A program made the translations under genes and the position numbers. This document shows positions 39,901 through 51,326 of a DNA stretch of 64,000 nucleotides, in pieces. Within the stretch, counting starts at the first letter, position 1. Each line of letters begins with the position of its first letter. Source of the stretch: Lysobacter alkalisoli (GTDB lineage Bacteria > Pseudomonadota > Gammaproteobacteria > Xanthomonadales > Xanthomonadaceae); NCBI RefSeq assembly GCF_006547045.1, contig NZ_CP041242.1, positions 1,994,001 to 2,058,000 on the forward strand, read 5' to 3'. The notes under the pieces are model-generated. The model ran no database searches. It was not told where the DNA came from and saw only the letters and a list, made by a program, of their open reading frames with translations.

Positions 39901-42900
39901 TGGGTCACCACGACGGGATCATTGGCCGCGTTGTAGGCCGGCATCCGCGTGATCACGGCACGTCCCAGCCGATCCGTGGTGTTCCAGGTCACCGCGTCCA
40001 CGACCTGGGACTGACCGAGGTAGGCCTTGCTCGATTGGCGCACCTGGTGCCCGGCCAGGTTGTAGCCCAGGGTACGGGTGGCACCGCCCTCGTTGGAGGT
40101 CAGCAGGCGTCCGGCCGCATCGTATGCGTAGTCCAGCGAGCCGCCGAGTCCTGTCTGGGTCTTGCGCGTGATCTCGCCAAAGGCATTGTATTCAACGGCT
40201 TCGGACAGGTCCGCACTTCCCGTGCCGCCCGACACGGGTGTCCGGGTCTGGACATTGCCGACCTGCCGTCCGGTCTTGTCGTAGCTGTAGCGTCCATGGA
40301 CGATCGTGTCGCGGCTCGTGGCGCTGCCTTCGAGCTGATACCAGACATGCACCAGGTTGTCGGCCGCATCGTAGGCCGAATAGACGAAATTGCCTTCGGC
40401 ATCCTTGGACATGACCGCGCGCCCCTGGCGATCGTAACGGGTGACCTGGATCTGGTCGCGCGCGGTATCGGCCACTGGAGCGCTTTGGCCCGCCTTGAGA
40501 CCGTTGGCATAGCGCCTGATCTGCACGACATTCCCGAAAGCGTCATAAGCCATCGCGGTGTACGGCGATACCTGCTGGTACAGTCCTGCCGTCGACAGGT
40601 CGTTGGCCGTCGATGCCTTCAGGCTGTTCTCCGCCGACGCCGTCAGCACGGCGCGCTCGGGCTCCTGCACGCTGATCGCGCGGCCCAGTGCGTCATACCG
40701 CGTGATGGTGGCGCCGGCATCGGTGGTCAGGCGGGTGACGCGACCCTCGCCGTCGTAGGCAAATGCCGTCTCGACACCGCGCACGCCGGCACTGCCGTCG
40801 GCACGCTGGTACCGCCTGACCGCAACCTCGCTGACCTTGCGGCCGAGCGCGTCGTACTCCCAGCGCATGATGCGGTCGTAGCCGGTGACGGCATCGCCCG
40901 GCGGCGGCGCGCTGGGCTGGGTGTCGACCGCCAACCCGTCCGTGTCGAGTGCCCGCGCATGCTCGATGGTCTCGACCACCTCCCCCGTTGCGTTGTACCG
41001 CGTGGCGGTCGCATATCCCTCCGCATCGACGGTGAGCACGTTGCGGCTCAAGGCGTCGTAGTAATGGAAGGTATCCGCCCAGCGGGCGCTGGACTGGCCC
41101 GCCGTACCTTCGAGCAGGACCGATTCCTTGACCACCTCGCCAAAGGCGCTGTAGGTGAACCGGGTGGTCGGTGTGCCGGTGAGCTTGCTGCCTGCGGCGT
41201 TGTAGTAGCTGACCTGCGACTGGACCACCTGGGCCTTGTTGCCGCGCGCGTCATAGCTCGTCGACAGGATCCTGTCGGACGTGGACGTGGTCAGTACGCC
41301 GCTCGTCTGCAGATGCGACAAGGTGAGGGCCTGGCCCGCGGACCAGCCACTCAGGGCGCCGGTATCGATCCGGGTGGCATGGCGCCGCAGGGTGACCTGT
41401 TCACCCAGCGCGTTGTAGCCGTATCCGGTGACATACCCCTCCTGGTCGACCTCGTAGGCAACCCGGCCGAGCTGGTCATGGACCTTGTAGCTGTAGTGGC
41501 CGCGCACGTCCTTCTGGACCACCGCCTGGCCCAAGGTGTTGTAGGTCACCTGGATGGTGGGCGCCTGGCCGGTGGCTTCGAGCTCGCCCGTCGTTTCATT
41601 GACTTTCCAGGCGTCCGGGAAGGTCGTGCGGATCTGGTGGCCCCGGTTGTCGTAGGCGTACTGGGTCGTGCGGGCCTCGGCGGTTCCCGCGTTCTCGGTT
41701 CGCGAAACGACATTGCCGAGTGCGTCGTACCCGATTTCGGTGGTCAGGCGACGCGACACCGTGGCCACATTGCCGGCGGCATTGACGGTGGCAACGCTGG
41801 CCTGCGGGCTGATTTCCCGGGTCTTGCGGCCGGCCGCGTCGTACTCGTAGTTCCAGACGTGGCCGTTGCGGTCGGTATACGCCACGACCTGGCCCGTACC
41901 GTCGTACGTATATTTTTCGACCTGGTCGAGGGCATCCGTACGCTGCTTCAGCCGGCCGGCGGCATCGTAGGTGAAACGGGTGCTGCGAACGGCTTCAGCC
42001 GGCTGTGCCTGCGACCAGGCGGCCATGCCGGCCTCGGTGGGCGTCCCGGCGGGCTTGGGCGCGCTATGGGCAATGGTCTCCACCACCCGTCCGGAAGCGT
42101 CGTAGCGCGACTCGGTTACCGCATTGGATGCACCGATTTCGAATCGCAAGCGCCCGGCCGTGTCGTAGACATAGCGCGTGCGGCGCATGACAGCATCGTC
42201 CCCGCTGGGGGGCAACAGGGCTGCCAGATCGCCAATGGTGTGCGTGGGATCGAAGGCCACCTCGACCCCGAAGCGGCGATCGGCCACCACCAGGCCGCCG
42301 GCGTCATAGACCCGCTCGCTGACCACGCCCTTGTCGGCGCTGCTGCGCTCGACCCGGTAGCGCTCGCGCCCGATCGTGTCATAGACAATGTATTGCGCAC
42401 GCGCGGCACTGGCCTGCGGCGCCACCCGCGAAGCCAGGGTTGTGGCCTGGAACGTCCCCGCCGCCAGCGCTGCACGATCGGCAGCGCTCAGGCTCAGGGC
42501 CGTGGCATAGGCCCAGCTCTGTGTGGCCCGGCCCGCCAGGTCGTAGCGCTGTTCAAGCACCGCGCCATCTGCCTCGACCGTGAAGCGGACCCGGCCGACG
42601 GCATCGAGCACGACGTAACTGGTACGATCCCTGGCATTGTCGACAGTGAGAGCAGACGCCACGCTAGCGGGCGTTGCCGTACCGCCTTGCAGGGCTGAAC
42701 GCAGACTGGTCAGCGACACCGCATTGGCATAGCGCCGCGTGCTGACCTGGCGGCCGGCCGCATCGTAGCCGACTTCGGTCACCGCACCCGCACCGTCGAT
42801 CGACAGCTTCAGGCGGCCATCGGCATCATGGACGCGATACGACTGGATATCCTTGCCATGCTGGGTCGTCACGCGCCCCTGGATATCCGAGATCGTCGCT

Positions 42901-45900
42901 GCCAGCCCCAGTCCATCCAGATTGATGGCCTGGGCGTAACCTCGGGTTGCCACCACCCGCCCTTCGACGTCGTACCAGGTGCGGACCACGCCGCCGGCGC
43001 CGTCTACCCGGAATACCTCGCGATTGGCCTCGTCGTAACTGAAACGCGTGACCCGGCCCTCGGCATCGGTACGGCTGACGAGGTTGTCATTGCCGTCATA
43101 GGTGTAGGTCGTGGTCAGATTGAGCTTGCCCGCGCCCGGGTCGACGGTCTCGTTGGTCCGGCGCCCCAGCGCGTCATAGGCGTAGGCCAGCTTCGTCGCC
43201 GCGGCCGTGCCTGCGCCCTCGGTCACCGTCAGTTGGCGTCCCTGGGCATCCCAGGTGTAGACCGTCTTCAGCGCCAGGCCGGCCGCATCGCGCACCGTCT
43301 CGCGGAGCTGCCCCTTTCGGTCGTATCCAAAGGTCGTGCGAATGCCCGCGGAGTCGGTGACCGACACCTGCCGGCCCTGCCCGTCGTAGGCATAGGTCGT
43401 GGCCCGGTTGAGTCCGGCCGGATCCTCGATGCGCTTGAGCAGACGCCCCGTCGCGTCGTACCGGTAATCGACGCGACGTCCCGTTGCATCCACCGTACTG
43501 GCAAGCAAGCCCCGTACGTCATATTCGCTGACGCTCGTACCGCCATCGGCCGCCCGCGCTTCCAGGAGGTGGCCGTCCCTGTCGTACCGGTACTCGGTCG
43601 CATGCCCCAGGGCATCGACCACCTTCGATGTTTCCCCATGCCGGTTGCGGTGGGTGGTCAGCGTGACGCCTTCCGGCGTGGTGATCGCCATGCTCCGGGC
43701 TGCATCGTCATACGCATAGGTCGTAATCCGGCCGAGCGCATCGGTCTGGGTCAGCACGCGCCCAAACGCGTCATAGCCGATCGACTGTCCTTGCGTCCGG
43801 CCAGACACAACCTGGCTTTCGGTGACCTGCCGTCCAAGCCGGTCATATCCGAATGTCACCGTGTGTCCGCGTCCGTCGGTCGCGGAGGTCACACGCCCGA
43901 AGGCGTCATACGCCCAGCCCACGGTGCGACTCAAGCCACCTTGATCATCAACCTGGGCCGTGCGCAGGCCACGCCGATCGTATGCAAATCCGGTCGAAAC
44001 ACCACGGGCAACGTCGATCTGCTCGATGAGGTCGCCGAAAGCACTGTAGCGCCACTCCGTACGGTAGTTTTCGGCGTCAATACGCGCCTTCACCAGGCCG
44101 CGGCGGTCATAGGCCAGCGTCGTGCGGCTGTCCGTCGCGGCGACATACTGCAGTACCGACACTGCCGCACCCGCGCTGTCCCGGCTGCCCGGCACCCCGA
44201 TCGTGATCCGCCCGGTATAGGCGATCGCTTCGCGAACCTCACCGAACGCTGTGTAGCGCGTCTCGGTCACCTCGCCTTCGGCATTGGCCACACCCTGTGC
44301 GTTGGCCACGCCCCGCACCGTGAACGTCAACCGCCCTACGGCGTCATAGAAGTACCAGGTCTTGTTGCCCTGAGCATCGACGCTTTCGATACGCTGTCCG
44401 CGCGCATCGTAGCTGTGGCGCATGCCGTACTGGGCATACACTGCATCCAGCTGCGCCTCGCTCATCCCGCTCAACAGGTGGGTCGCACCTTCGCCCCCCA
44501 GCTCACCGATCAGGTTGCCGAACACGTCATAGCGCAGGCGGCCTTCGCGCACTTCGCTGGTGCCCTGTGCGGCCTCGCTCCTCAGCAGCCGCCCCTGCAC
44601 GTCGTAGCTGTAGCGGGTAACCGTGCCTTCCGGATTGACTTCGATCAGCAGGTTGCCAAGCGCATCGAAGCTGCGACGGGTCTCGCGCACCGCTCCGGCC
44701 TGGACCTGCGTTCGCAGCGCCGCCAGGCTTTCGTTGCCGGCCAGCCCGGTCAGTTGCCGCGCATAGGCGCGGACTGCCCGCTCGTTGCGGGCCTCGTCGA
44801 ACACATACTCGGTCAGGTAGCCTTCGGCGTTCAGCTCGGCCACCCGGTTGCCACGACCGTCGTGGAAGATCCGGGTCACCTGGTCGTTGGCATGGCCGAC
44901 CGGCCGCAGGTTGGCCAGGGTACCGGAGGCGCGCAGGCTCTGGCTGGTGGCCGTCGCATAGGCCACCGTCCGCACCACGCGGCCCGCCCGGTCATGGCTG
45001 TACTCGACCAGGTAACCTTCCGCGTCCAGGCGCGCGACCTCGCGCCCCGCGGCATCGTGGAAGTAACGCGTCACCCGAGCCGATGCCGCCGTGCCGGCGG
45101 CATCGGTCATACGCGTCTGTACCAGGCGTCCGGCACCGTCGTAGCTGTAGGTCGTAATCCCGCCTTCGGCGTCGACCGCGGTCAGCAACCGCCCCTGCGC
45201 GTCATAGGTAGCGGTGTTCCTGCGGTCATCCGCGTGCGTGGCCGGCTTGACTGCCTGGATGTCCGTCGGAACAACCTGTCCGCCAGCCAGCCAGCTGCTG
45301 GTATCCACCCGCGTTGCGTGGCCGGTCGTGGTCACTACCCGTCCCAGCCCATCGCGGCTGTAGACGGTGACCGCACCGGTCGCGTCGACTTCGCCGACCA
45401 GCCGCTCTTCCGCATCGTAGAAGTAGTACGTGCGCGCCCCGCTCGCATCTTCCCGGGCCCGCAGCCGACCGCCGTCGTCGTAGTAGCTCCGCGTGGTATG
45501 CGTCGTCGTCCCACCCGTCAGCGCCGACTCGATGGTCGACACCACCTGTCCTGCCGCATTGCGCACCTGCAACCGGAGCAGGTCGTTGCCACTGCCGTCG
45601 CCGGCCACGCCGCCCTCCACTGTCGCCGACACGGTCATCGCCGAGTCGACATAGCTCCAGACCGTCGTGCGCAACGTCGTTACCGGACCGGATCCGACCT
45701 GCTCGGTCACCACTTCCGACAACAGCCGCCCCATCCCGTCATAGGCATAGGCCGTGGTCTGGGCGGTATCGCGACCGTCATCCACCGTCGCCGTGGAGCT
45801 GCGTCGCTCGACTTGCTGGCGCAGCAATCCCTGGGCGTCGTAGACGTAGTCGGTGATCGAGGCGGCATCCTCCTCGATCCCGTTACCCGAGGTATCGACC

Positions 45901-47560
45901 CGGGCGTAGGCCACGGTCCGCGACAGCCGACCCTGCAGGTCGTACATGTTCTGCACCAGCGTGCTGCTGGCGCGCTGGGCGGGTGTCGCCCACGCCTCCA
46001 GCGCCGACAGCGTCGTACTGCCGCTGTAGCCCGCACCCAGGTACTGACGACTCTGCGCTATCTGCCCGATCCCGGATCCACTGCCGGCATACGACAGCTC
46101 GCGCACATCGCCGGTCGCACCGATCGCGAAGCGCAAGCGGTCCTGGGCATCGTAGACATAGCGCGTGGTCTGTCCGCCGGTCGGAGCCTGGGCGCTGTTC
46201 GCCCCATCCGGATCCAGACCGGTAAAGACCGTCTCGGAGGCCAACTGGTGGGTCGAGGTATAGGTCCGCTGTACCGCGCGGGCCGCACCGCCCTGCGACG
46301 GATCAACCACCTCCCACTGCCACAGCACATTGCCGTGAGCATCGTACTGGTAGTCGGTCCGGGCCAGCGTGGTCGAGCCCCGCGTCGTCTCGACCCGGGT
46401 CACGTTGCCGTCGGCGTCGTAGGTGTAGCTTGTCTTCGCCCTCAGGCCACCGGCCCCTGCCGGCAGATCGATATTGACCAGACGGCCATCGCCATCGCTG
46501 TCATAGGTCCAGGTCCGACCGCTGGAGTCGATCACGTTGGCGCGATGGTTTCCCGGATCGTAGGTAAAGCTCAGGGTCTGGCCGACACCGTCGCTGTCGT
46601 CGGCATTGCTGTCGCCCCGCGTCAGCGTGGCAATCCGGCCCTCGCTATCGTAGGTGTAGCTGATCAGGGTACCGTCGCTCTGGCGGACCTGAGTGATCCG
46701 CAGGCTGGTCGCATCGGCGTAGGTGTAGTCGGTCCGGAACAGGTAGCCGTCATTGTTGGCCGCCACGCTGGCGTCCCAGCTGTCGCGGTCGCCCGGCCTA
46801 TCTTCCGGGGTCAGGTCGGTGATCACCGATGCCAGACGGCCGACACTGTCGTACCCGTAACTCACCTGACCACGAACGACGCCCGATTCGCGCGTGGACA
46901 CCGTCGACAGCCGGCCGCTACCGTCGTAGCCGAATACCAGCGCATCGCCCGTCGCCGTGCCGTCCTCGGCCCGCACCTCCGATACCCGGCCATTGCCGTC
47001 GTACTGCACCGACCAGGTCACCGGCGCGGTCCCGTCGGACTTCATGTCACGGATCCGGGTCAGCCGCCCCAGCAGGATGGCGTCTGCATGATCTTCATAA
47101 ATCTCGACGCGACGGGTACTGCCCTCCTGGTAGGACCACGCTCGATTGCTGCCGTCCCAGGTCAGCGTGTCATGGGCGCCCTCGCCTGCCGTGGATCGGT
47201 ACAGGTTCGGAGCAACGTACTCGAAGTCCTGCGTGGAGCCGTCGCCCAAGTGGCGCCGGATCACGCTGCCAGCTTCGTTCAGAGCCCCGGACAGCAGCTC
47301 CACCCGACGCTCGAATCCGGTCATCCATGCGTCCTGGCCGACCTGGTCGATCCGTCCCTGGCTGTTGTAGGTCCGGACCTGGCCGATGGCCATGCCCCGG
47401 AACAACAGTTGCTCATCCTGCGCCTGCAGGATCAGGTTGCCGGTGGCAAGGTTCACGTACTGGCGGTCTGCCCCTGGCCAACCCGGCCATCGCCCAGCGG
47501 CCCCTGGGCCCAACGCCCATCGAACAGACCCAGTCCATTTCCCGTAAACACTGCTGACAT
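30981..47560 (-). CDS. Giant Rhs/YD-repeat polymorphic toxin with Ig-like stalk (rhs A)
   Basis: About 5,526 residues. Start ATG 47560 (MSAVFTGNGLGLFDG) has GGAG seven bases upstream; one base is missing in the C4 run at 47,471-47,474, after which the frame is QYVNLATGNLILQAQDEQLL onward. Order by approximate residue: YD block 1 (60-2,940), 13 Ig/cadherin-like domains (2,945-4,275), YD block 2 (4,310-4,680), LysM-like domain (4,690-4,745), membrane segment (around 4,785), Gly/Ala-rich linker, VDRGVSTAYARSVA motif, toxin tip (last 115). The tip has SSHTHPGFEIGVLRSSPGD, a JAMM-metallopeptidase-like HxH...SxxD pattern. No PAAR domain, signal peptide or typical Rhs DPxGL motif is seen. It probably kills rival cells; the export route is unknown. 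Confidence 0.88.
33241..34484 (-). repeat. Rhs core repeat, copy A (1,244 bp, in the intact gene)
   Basis: It encodes YD block 2 and the LysM-like domain of rhs A. It is the acceptor copy against which the donor copies at 15,381, 20,178 and 28,049 could recombine to replace everything downstream (linker, tip, immunity gene). Confidence 0.92.
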
Positions 47561-47896
47561 TGCCGTACTCCATGGATATCCGACTCGGGCCGACGGTTCT
47601 CGTGGCCCATTCGATAGGGATATCTCCAGCGCATCGGAAGACGGTTTAGGGGGCTGATAGGGCCGCATGGCCCTGAAGGCCCGATTCGGGTTTCAGCATC
47701 CAGCTCGGCCATGAGCGACCACTGAGATCTCTATCGTCTCGCGGACAAAGGGATGCAACTGGCGCCCTGCGAGGACTATCGGACGACGCCGGAACGGTCC
47801 TCTGGCTGGGTGCAGGGCCGGGCATCGTCCTTGCCTTCCTTTCCCGCAAGGCCGGTATCCTGTGCCACAAAACCGTCCGAACCGGATTCCCGATCC
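47561..47896. other. Divergent intergenic region between rhs A and arsC-like gene
   Basis: These 336 bases hold the rhs A ribosome site (GGAG at 47568-47571 on the minus strand) and must hold promoters in both directions, but I see no convincing -35/-10 pair. Short ORFs that enter it in several frames look accidental. Confidence 0.5.
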
Positions 47897-48249
47897 ATGT
47901 CCAAGCCCACCCTCTACCACAACCCGCGTTGCTCGAAATCGCGCGGTGCCCTCGCCCTGCTGCAGGAACGGGGCATCGATGCGCAGGTCGTGCCCTACCT
48001 CGAACAGCCCCGAGCATCGACGAACTGCGGCGCCTGCTAGGCATGCTGGGCCTGGCCCCGCGCGAACTGATGCGCAAGGGCGAAGCCGAATACGCCGAGC
48101 TCGGTCTCGATGATCCGTCTCTCGGCGACGATGCCCTGATCCAGGTGATGCACGCACACCCGCGCCTGATCGAGAGGCCGATCTTCATCAACGGCGATCG
48201 CGCCGTGGTCGGACGCCCGCCGGAGCGCGTGCTCGAACTGCTGGAATGA
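47897..48249 (+). CDS. arsC: ArsC-family arsenate reductase/Spx-like protein (frameshifted as read)
   Basis: With one base added to the C4 run at 48,008-48,011 the gene codes 117 residues, the normal ArsC length. The first frame gives MSKPTLYHNPRCSKSRGALA with the family Cys (HNPRCSKSR), and the second gives SIDELRRLLGMLGLAPRELM and a HPRLIERPIFINGDRAVVGR end containing the ERPIF-R substrate-binding element. Family members reduce arsenate with glutaredoxin/glutathione, though many chromosomal homologues have no proven arsenate role. There are no other ars genes nearby. It is the only housekeeping gene on the plus strand and is convergent with the next gene. Confidence 0.85.
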
Positions 48250-48285
48250 CGCCTCGTCCGACGGCGCTACGACACCGCCCGGCGA

Positions 48286-49908
48286 CTACGATGCCTTGCT
48301 GTGCTGCATCGTCCCGACCCTGCCCGGCGCGGAAAACGAATCACTGCGGGCCTCGGCCCAGAAATTGCGGAACACCTGATGCTCCGGCACGCCGCGCAGC
48401 AGCTCGCCGGGCTCGAGGAAGCGGTACAGCGCCGCCAGCGAACGCACCTCGATCGGCGAAACACGCCGCAGGATGTGCTCCGGCCCAAGCTCCTCCGGCC
48501 CGCCCAGGCCGGCCGCGCACAGCAGGTCGCGCAGTGCCTTGAGCGTGTTCTGCTGGAATCCGGCCACCCGCACCGCCTTGTCGTCCACGTCCAGGTGCCG
48601 CCAGCGCGACGGGTCCTGGGTCGCGACGCCGGTCGGACAACGATCGTTATGGCAGCTCTGCGACTGGATGCAGCCCAGCGCGAACATGAAACCGCGCCCC
48701 GCATTGCACCAGTCCGCGCCCATTGCCAGCGTGCGGGCGATATCGAACGCACTGGTGATCCGTCCGGCGGCGGCGACGCGGATGCGGTCGCGCAGGTCCA
48801 ACCCGACCAGGGTGTTGTGGACCAGCATCAGCGCCTCGTGCATCGGCAGGCCGACGTGGTCGATGAACTCGGCCGGCGCCGCACCGGTGCCGCCCTCGGC
48901 GCCGTCGACGACGATGAAATCCGGCAGCAGTCCGGTCTCGTGGATGGCCTTGGCAATGCCGAACCACTCCCACGGATGCCCGATCGCCAGTTTGAAGCCG
49001 ACCGGCTTGCCGCCCGACAGTTCACGCAGGCGCGCGACGAACCGGACCAGTCCCACAGGCGAGTCGAACGCGCTGTGGCTTGCCGGCGATATGCAGTCCT
49101 CCCCGACCGGCACGCCGCGCGCGGCCGCGATTTCGGGGGTCACCTTGGGAGCCGGCAACATGCCGCCATGGCCCGGCTTGGCGCCCTGGGACAGCTTCAG
49201 CTCGATCATCTTCACCTGCGGGTCGCGTGCGTTCCCGGCGAAGCGCTCCTCGCTGAAGCTGCCGTCCGGATTGCGGCAGCCGAAGTAGCCCGAGCCGATC
49301 TCCCAGACCAGGTCGCCCCCGTGCTCGCGATGGTAGCTGGCGATCGAACCTTCGCCAGTATCGTGGTAGAAGCCGCCGAGCTTCGCGCCCTTGTTGAGCG
49401 CCCGCACCGCATTGGCCGACAGCGAACCGAAACTCATCGCCGAGATGTTGAACACGCTGACCGAATACGGCTGTGCGGTGTCGGTGCCGACCAGCACCCG
49501 GAAATCATGCGAAGCATGCTCGGCCGGCCGCATCGAATGGTTGATCCACTCATAGTCGACCGCGTAGACGTCCTGCAGGCTGCCGAACGGCCGCACGTCG
49601 TTGACCGATTTGGCGCGCTGGTACACCAGTGCCCGTTGCTGGCGCGAGAACGGTACCTCGGCGGTGTCGGCCTCGATGAAATATTGGCGCATCTCCGGCC
49701 CGATCGACTCCAGTCCATAACGGAAGTGGGCCAGGATCGGGTAGTTGCGGCGCAGCGTACTGGCCTTCTGCAGCAGGTCCCAGGTCCCGAGCACGGCCAG
49801 CAGCCCGAACACCAACGCCGCCCAGATCCCCGCCTCGTGCCAGCGCCAGCCGATCAGCGACAGGACAAACAGCACCAGACTGAGGATGTAGACGGAATAG
49901 CGGGACAT
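48286..49908 (-). CDS. FMN-binding glutamate-synthase-family membrane protein
   Basis: A 540-residue protein with two N-terminal membrane segments (VYILSLVLFVLSLIG and AGIWAALVFGLLAVLGTW), then the FMN/Fe-S synthase domain of the glutamate synthase large subunit. It shows SVFNISAMSFGSLSANAVRA, the Gly-rich FIVVDGAEGGTGAAPAEF barrel segment, RVAAAGRITSAFDIARTLAM and a Cys cluster (CIQSQSCHNDRCPTGVATQ) for an iron-sulfur centre. The amidotransferase domain of GltB is absent, so it is not a full glutamate synthase. Stand-alone members are widespread and their substrate is unclear. It is convergent with the arsC-like gene and 57 bases after the lytic transglycosylase start side. Confidence 0.9.
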   Translation of the reverse strand: MSRYSVYILSLVLFVLSLIGWRWHEAGIWAALVFGLLAVLGTWDLLQKASTLRRNYPILAHFRYGLESIGPEMRQYFIEADTAEVPFSRQQRALVYQRAKSVNDVRPFGSLQDVYAVDYEWINHSMRPAEHASHDFRVLVGTDTAQPYSVSVFNISAMSFGSLSANAVRALNKGAKLGGFYHDTGEGSIASYHREHGGDLVWEIGSGYFGCRNPDGSFSEERFAGNARDPQVKMIELKLSQGAKPGHGGMLPAPKVTPEIAAARGVPVGEDCISPASHSAFDSPVGLVRFVARLRELSGGKPVGFKLAIGHPWEWFGIAKAIHETGLLPDFIVVDGAEGGTGAAPAEFIDHVGLPMHEALMLVHNTLVGLDLRDRIRVAAAGRITSAFDIARTLAMGADWCNAGRGFMFALGCIQSQSCHNDRCPTGVATQDPSRWRHLDVDDKAVRVAGFQQNTLKALRDLLCAAGLGGPEELGPEHILRRVSPIEVRSLAALYRFLEPGELLRGVPEHQVFRNFWAEARSDSFSAPGRVGTMQHSKAS

Positions 49909-49964
49909 GTGATGGCGGCTCCTTGCGTTGCAGTGCGCAGAGGATACCCCTTCACGGAAACATG

Positions 49965-51263
49965 CTAGTCGTCGGACTCCTCGCCAGACTCCGTTACCGG
50001 CGATGCATCGGCATCCTGCAGGATCGCATCCGGCTTCGACATCTCGGGCACCACGGCTGCCGGCATCGAATCGCGCAGAGCCTGCAGGATCCGCTGCCCG
50101 CCACGCCCGTCGACAGGCTGCTGCCCGAGTCGCTGCTGCTCGGCCTTGATCGCCGCGCGGCTGGCGGAACCGATGATGCCATCCACCTCGCCGATATCGT
50201 GACCACGCGCGATCAGCAACGTCTGCAGCTCACGCCGCTCGACGCGCGACAGGCCCGGATCGTCGGTCGGCCATGGCGTCGCGAACGCGCCCTGGCCGCG
50301 CAGCCGGTCGGACAGGTGTGCGATCGCAAGCGCATAGCTTTCCGCCGCGTTGTAGGAATAGATCGCATCGAAATTCTTGAACACCAGGAAAGCCGGCCCG
50401 TTGCGTCCGGCGGGGAGCAGCAATGCGGTGGGGGTATCGGCAGCAAGCGCGATCGACTGGCTGTCGACGCGCTTCACTCCGCGTCCGAGCCAATACGAAA
50501 GCGGCCGCCGGTTGGTACGTCCTGACACCGAAGTGTCGAAACCATCCGGCAGCTGCACTTCATATCCCCAGGGCTGGCCTGTGCGCCAGCCCGAGCGCTT
50601 GAGGTAATTGGCGGTCGAAGCCAGCGCATCGGGGATGCTGTCGACCAGGTCGCGGCGGCCATCGCCATCGAAATCCACCGCGATGCGGCGATAGGTCGAC
50701 GGCATGAACTGGGTATGCCCGAATGCGCCGGCCCAGGAGCCGACCAGCTTCTCCGGCACCACGTCACCGGCCTGGATGATCTGCAGCGTACTCATCAGCT
50801 CGCCGCGGAAGAACGGCTGCCGCCGCCCCATGCACGACAACGTGGTCAGGGACGTCAGCAGCGGTCGCTTGCCGAACACCTTGCCGTAGTCGCTTTCGAC
50901 ACCCCACACCGCGACCACGGTTTCCGGGTCGACCCCGTACGCCGCCTGCACGCGTGCCAGCGTGTCGGCGTGCGTCGACAACATCGTCCGCCCTTCGGTC
51001 GCCCGTTCCTCGTCCACCAGACCGGCCATGTAGTCCCAGATCGGCGTGGTGAACTCGGGCTGGCGATTGAGCAGTTCAAGCAGCGATGGATCCGGAACGA
51101 CGCTGCGGACATGGGCATCGAAAGTGGATGCGGAAATGCCCTTGGCCAGTGCCTGCCCACGCAGGGTCAGGACGCATTGGCCGATGTCGGCGGCTGTGGC
51201 GGACAGGGCGTGGCCGGCACAGAGCAGGCCGGCGAGGACTGAGGCAAAGGTCACGGTTCGCAT
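49965..51263 (-). CDS. MltB-family lytic murein transglycosylase with peptidoglycan-binding domain
   Basis: 432 residues. A signal peptide (VTFASVLAGLLCAGHALSAT) precedes the SLT/MltB domain with the catalytic Glu in VAVWGVESDYGKVFG, then AGAFGHTQFMPSTYRRIAVD and NYLKRSGWRTGQPWGYE. Near the C-terminus is a peptidoglycan-binding module (LQTLLIARGHDIGEVDGIIG, SRAAIKAEQQRLGQ). The tail is acidic (ESGEESDD). It cleaves glycan strands to 1,6-anhydro-muropeptides during wall turnover. No Cys lipobox is apparent, so it is probably soluble in the periplasm, unlike MltB of E. coli. Confidence 0.92.
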   Translation of the reverse strand: MRTVTFASVLAGLLCAGHALSATAADIGQCVLTLRGQALAKGISASTFDAHVRSVVPDPSLLELLNRQPEFTTPIWDYMAGLVDEERATEGRTMLSTHADTLARVQAAYGVDPETVVAVWGVESDYGKVFGKRPLLTSLTTLSCMGRRQPFFRGELMSTLQIIQAGDVVPEKLVGSWAGAFGHTQFMPSTYRRIAVDFDGDGRRDLVDSIPDALASTANYLKRSGWRTGQPWGYEVQLPDGFDTSVSGRTNRRPLSYWLGRGVKRVDSQSIALAADTPTALLLPAGRNGPAFLVFKNFDAIYSYNAAESYALAIAHLSDRLRGQGAFATPWPTDDPGLSRVERRELQTLLIARGHDIGEVDGIIGSASRAAIKAEQQRLGQQPVDGRGGQRILQALRDSMPAAVVPEMSKPDAILQDADASPVTESGEESDD

Positions 51264-51326
51264 CCGTGCAGGTTATGCGCGGAGGCGTGGATGGAAAGTA
51301 ACGGCAGGTGACTGGCGAAGCCGCCG

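Noticed and set aside
42828-47657. A 1,609-codon open frame on the plus strand opposite rhs A, and others of 1,188 codons (39,132-42,698) and 690 codons (37,047-39,119)
   Set aside because: They are antisense to the YD/Ig-like coding frame, have no ribosome sites or recognisable domains, and come from GC-rich codon bias with few stops in the opposite frame.
47413-47712. Extra small genes upstream of rhs A
   Set aside because: Overlapping frames in the same 300 bases contain pieces of the rhs A N-terminus in the wrong frame; none has its own ribosome site or a plausible product.
48286-49908. Full glutamate synthase (GltB)
   Set aside because: Only the FMN/Fe-S synthase domain with membrane helices is present; the amidotransferase domain and a GltD partner are missing.
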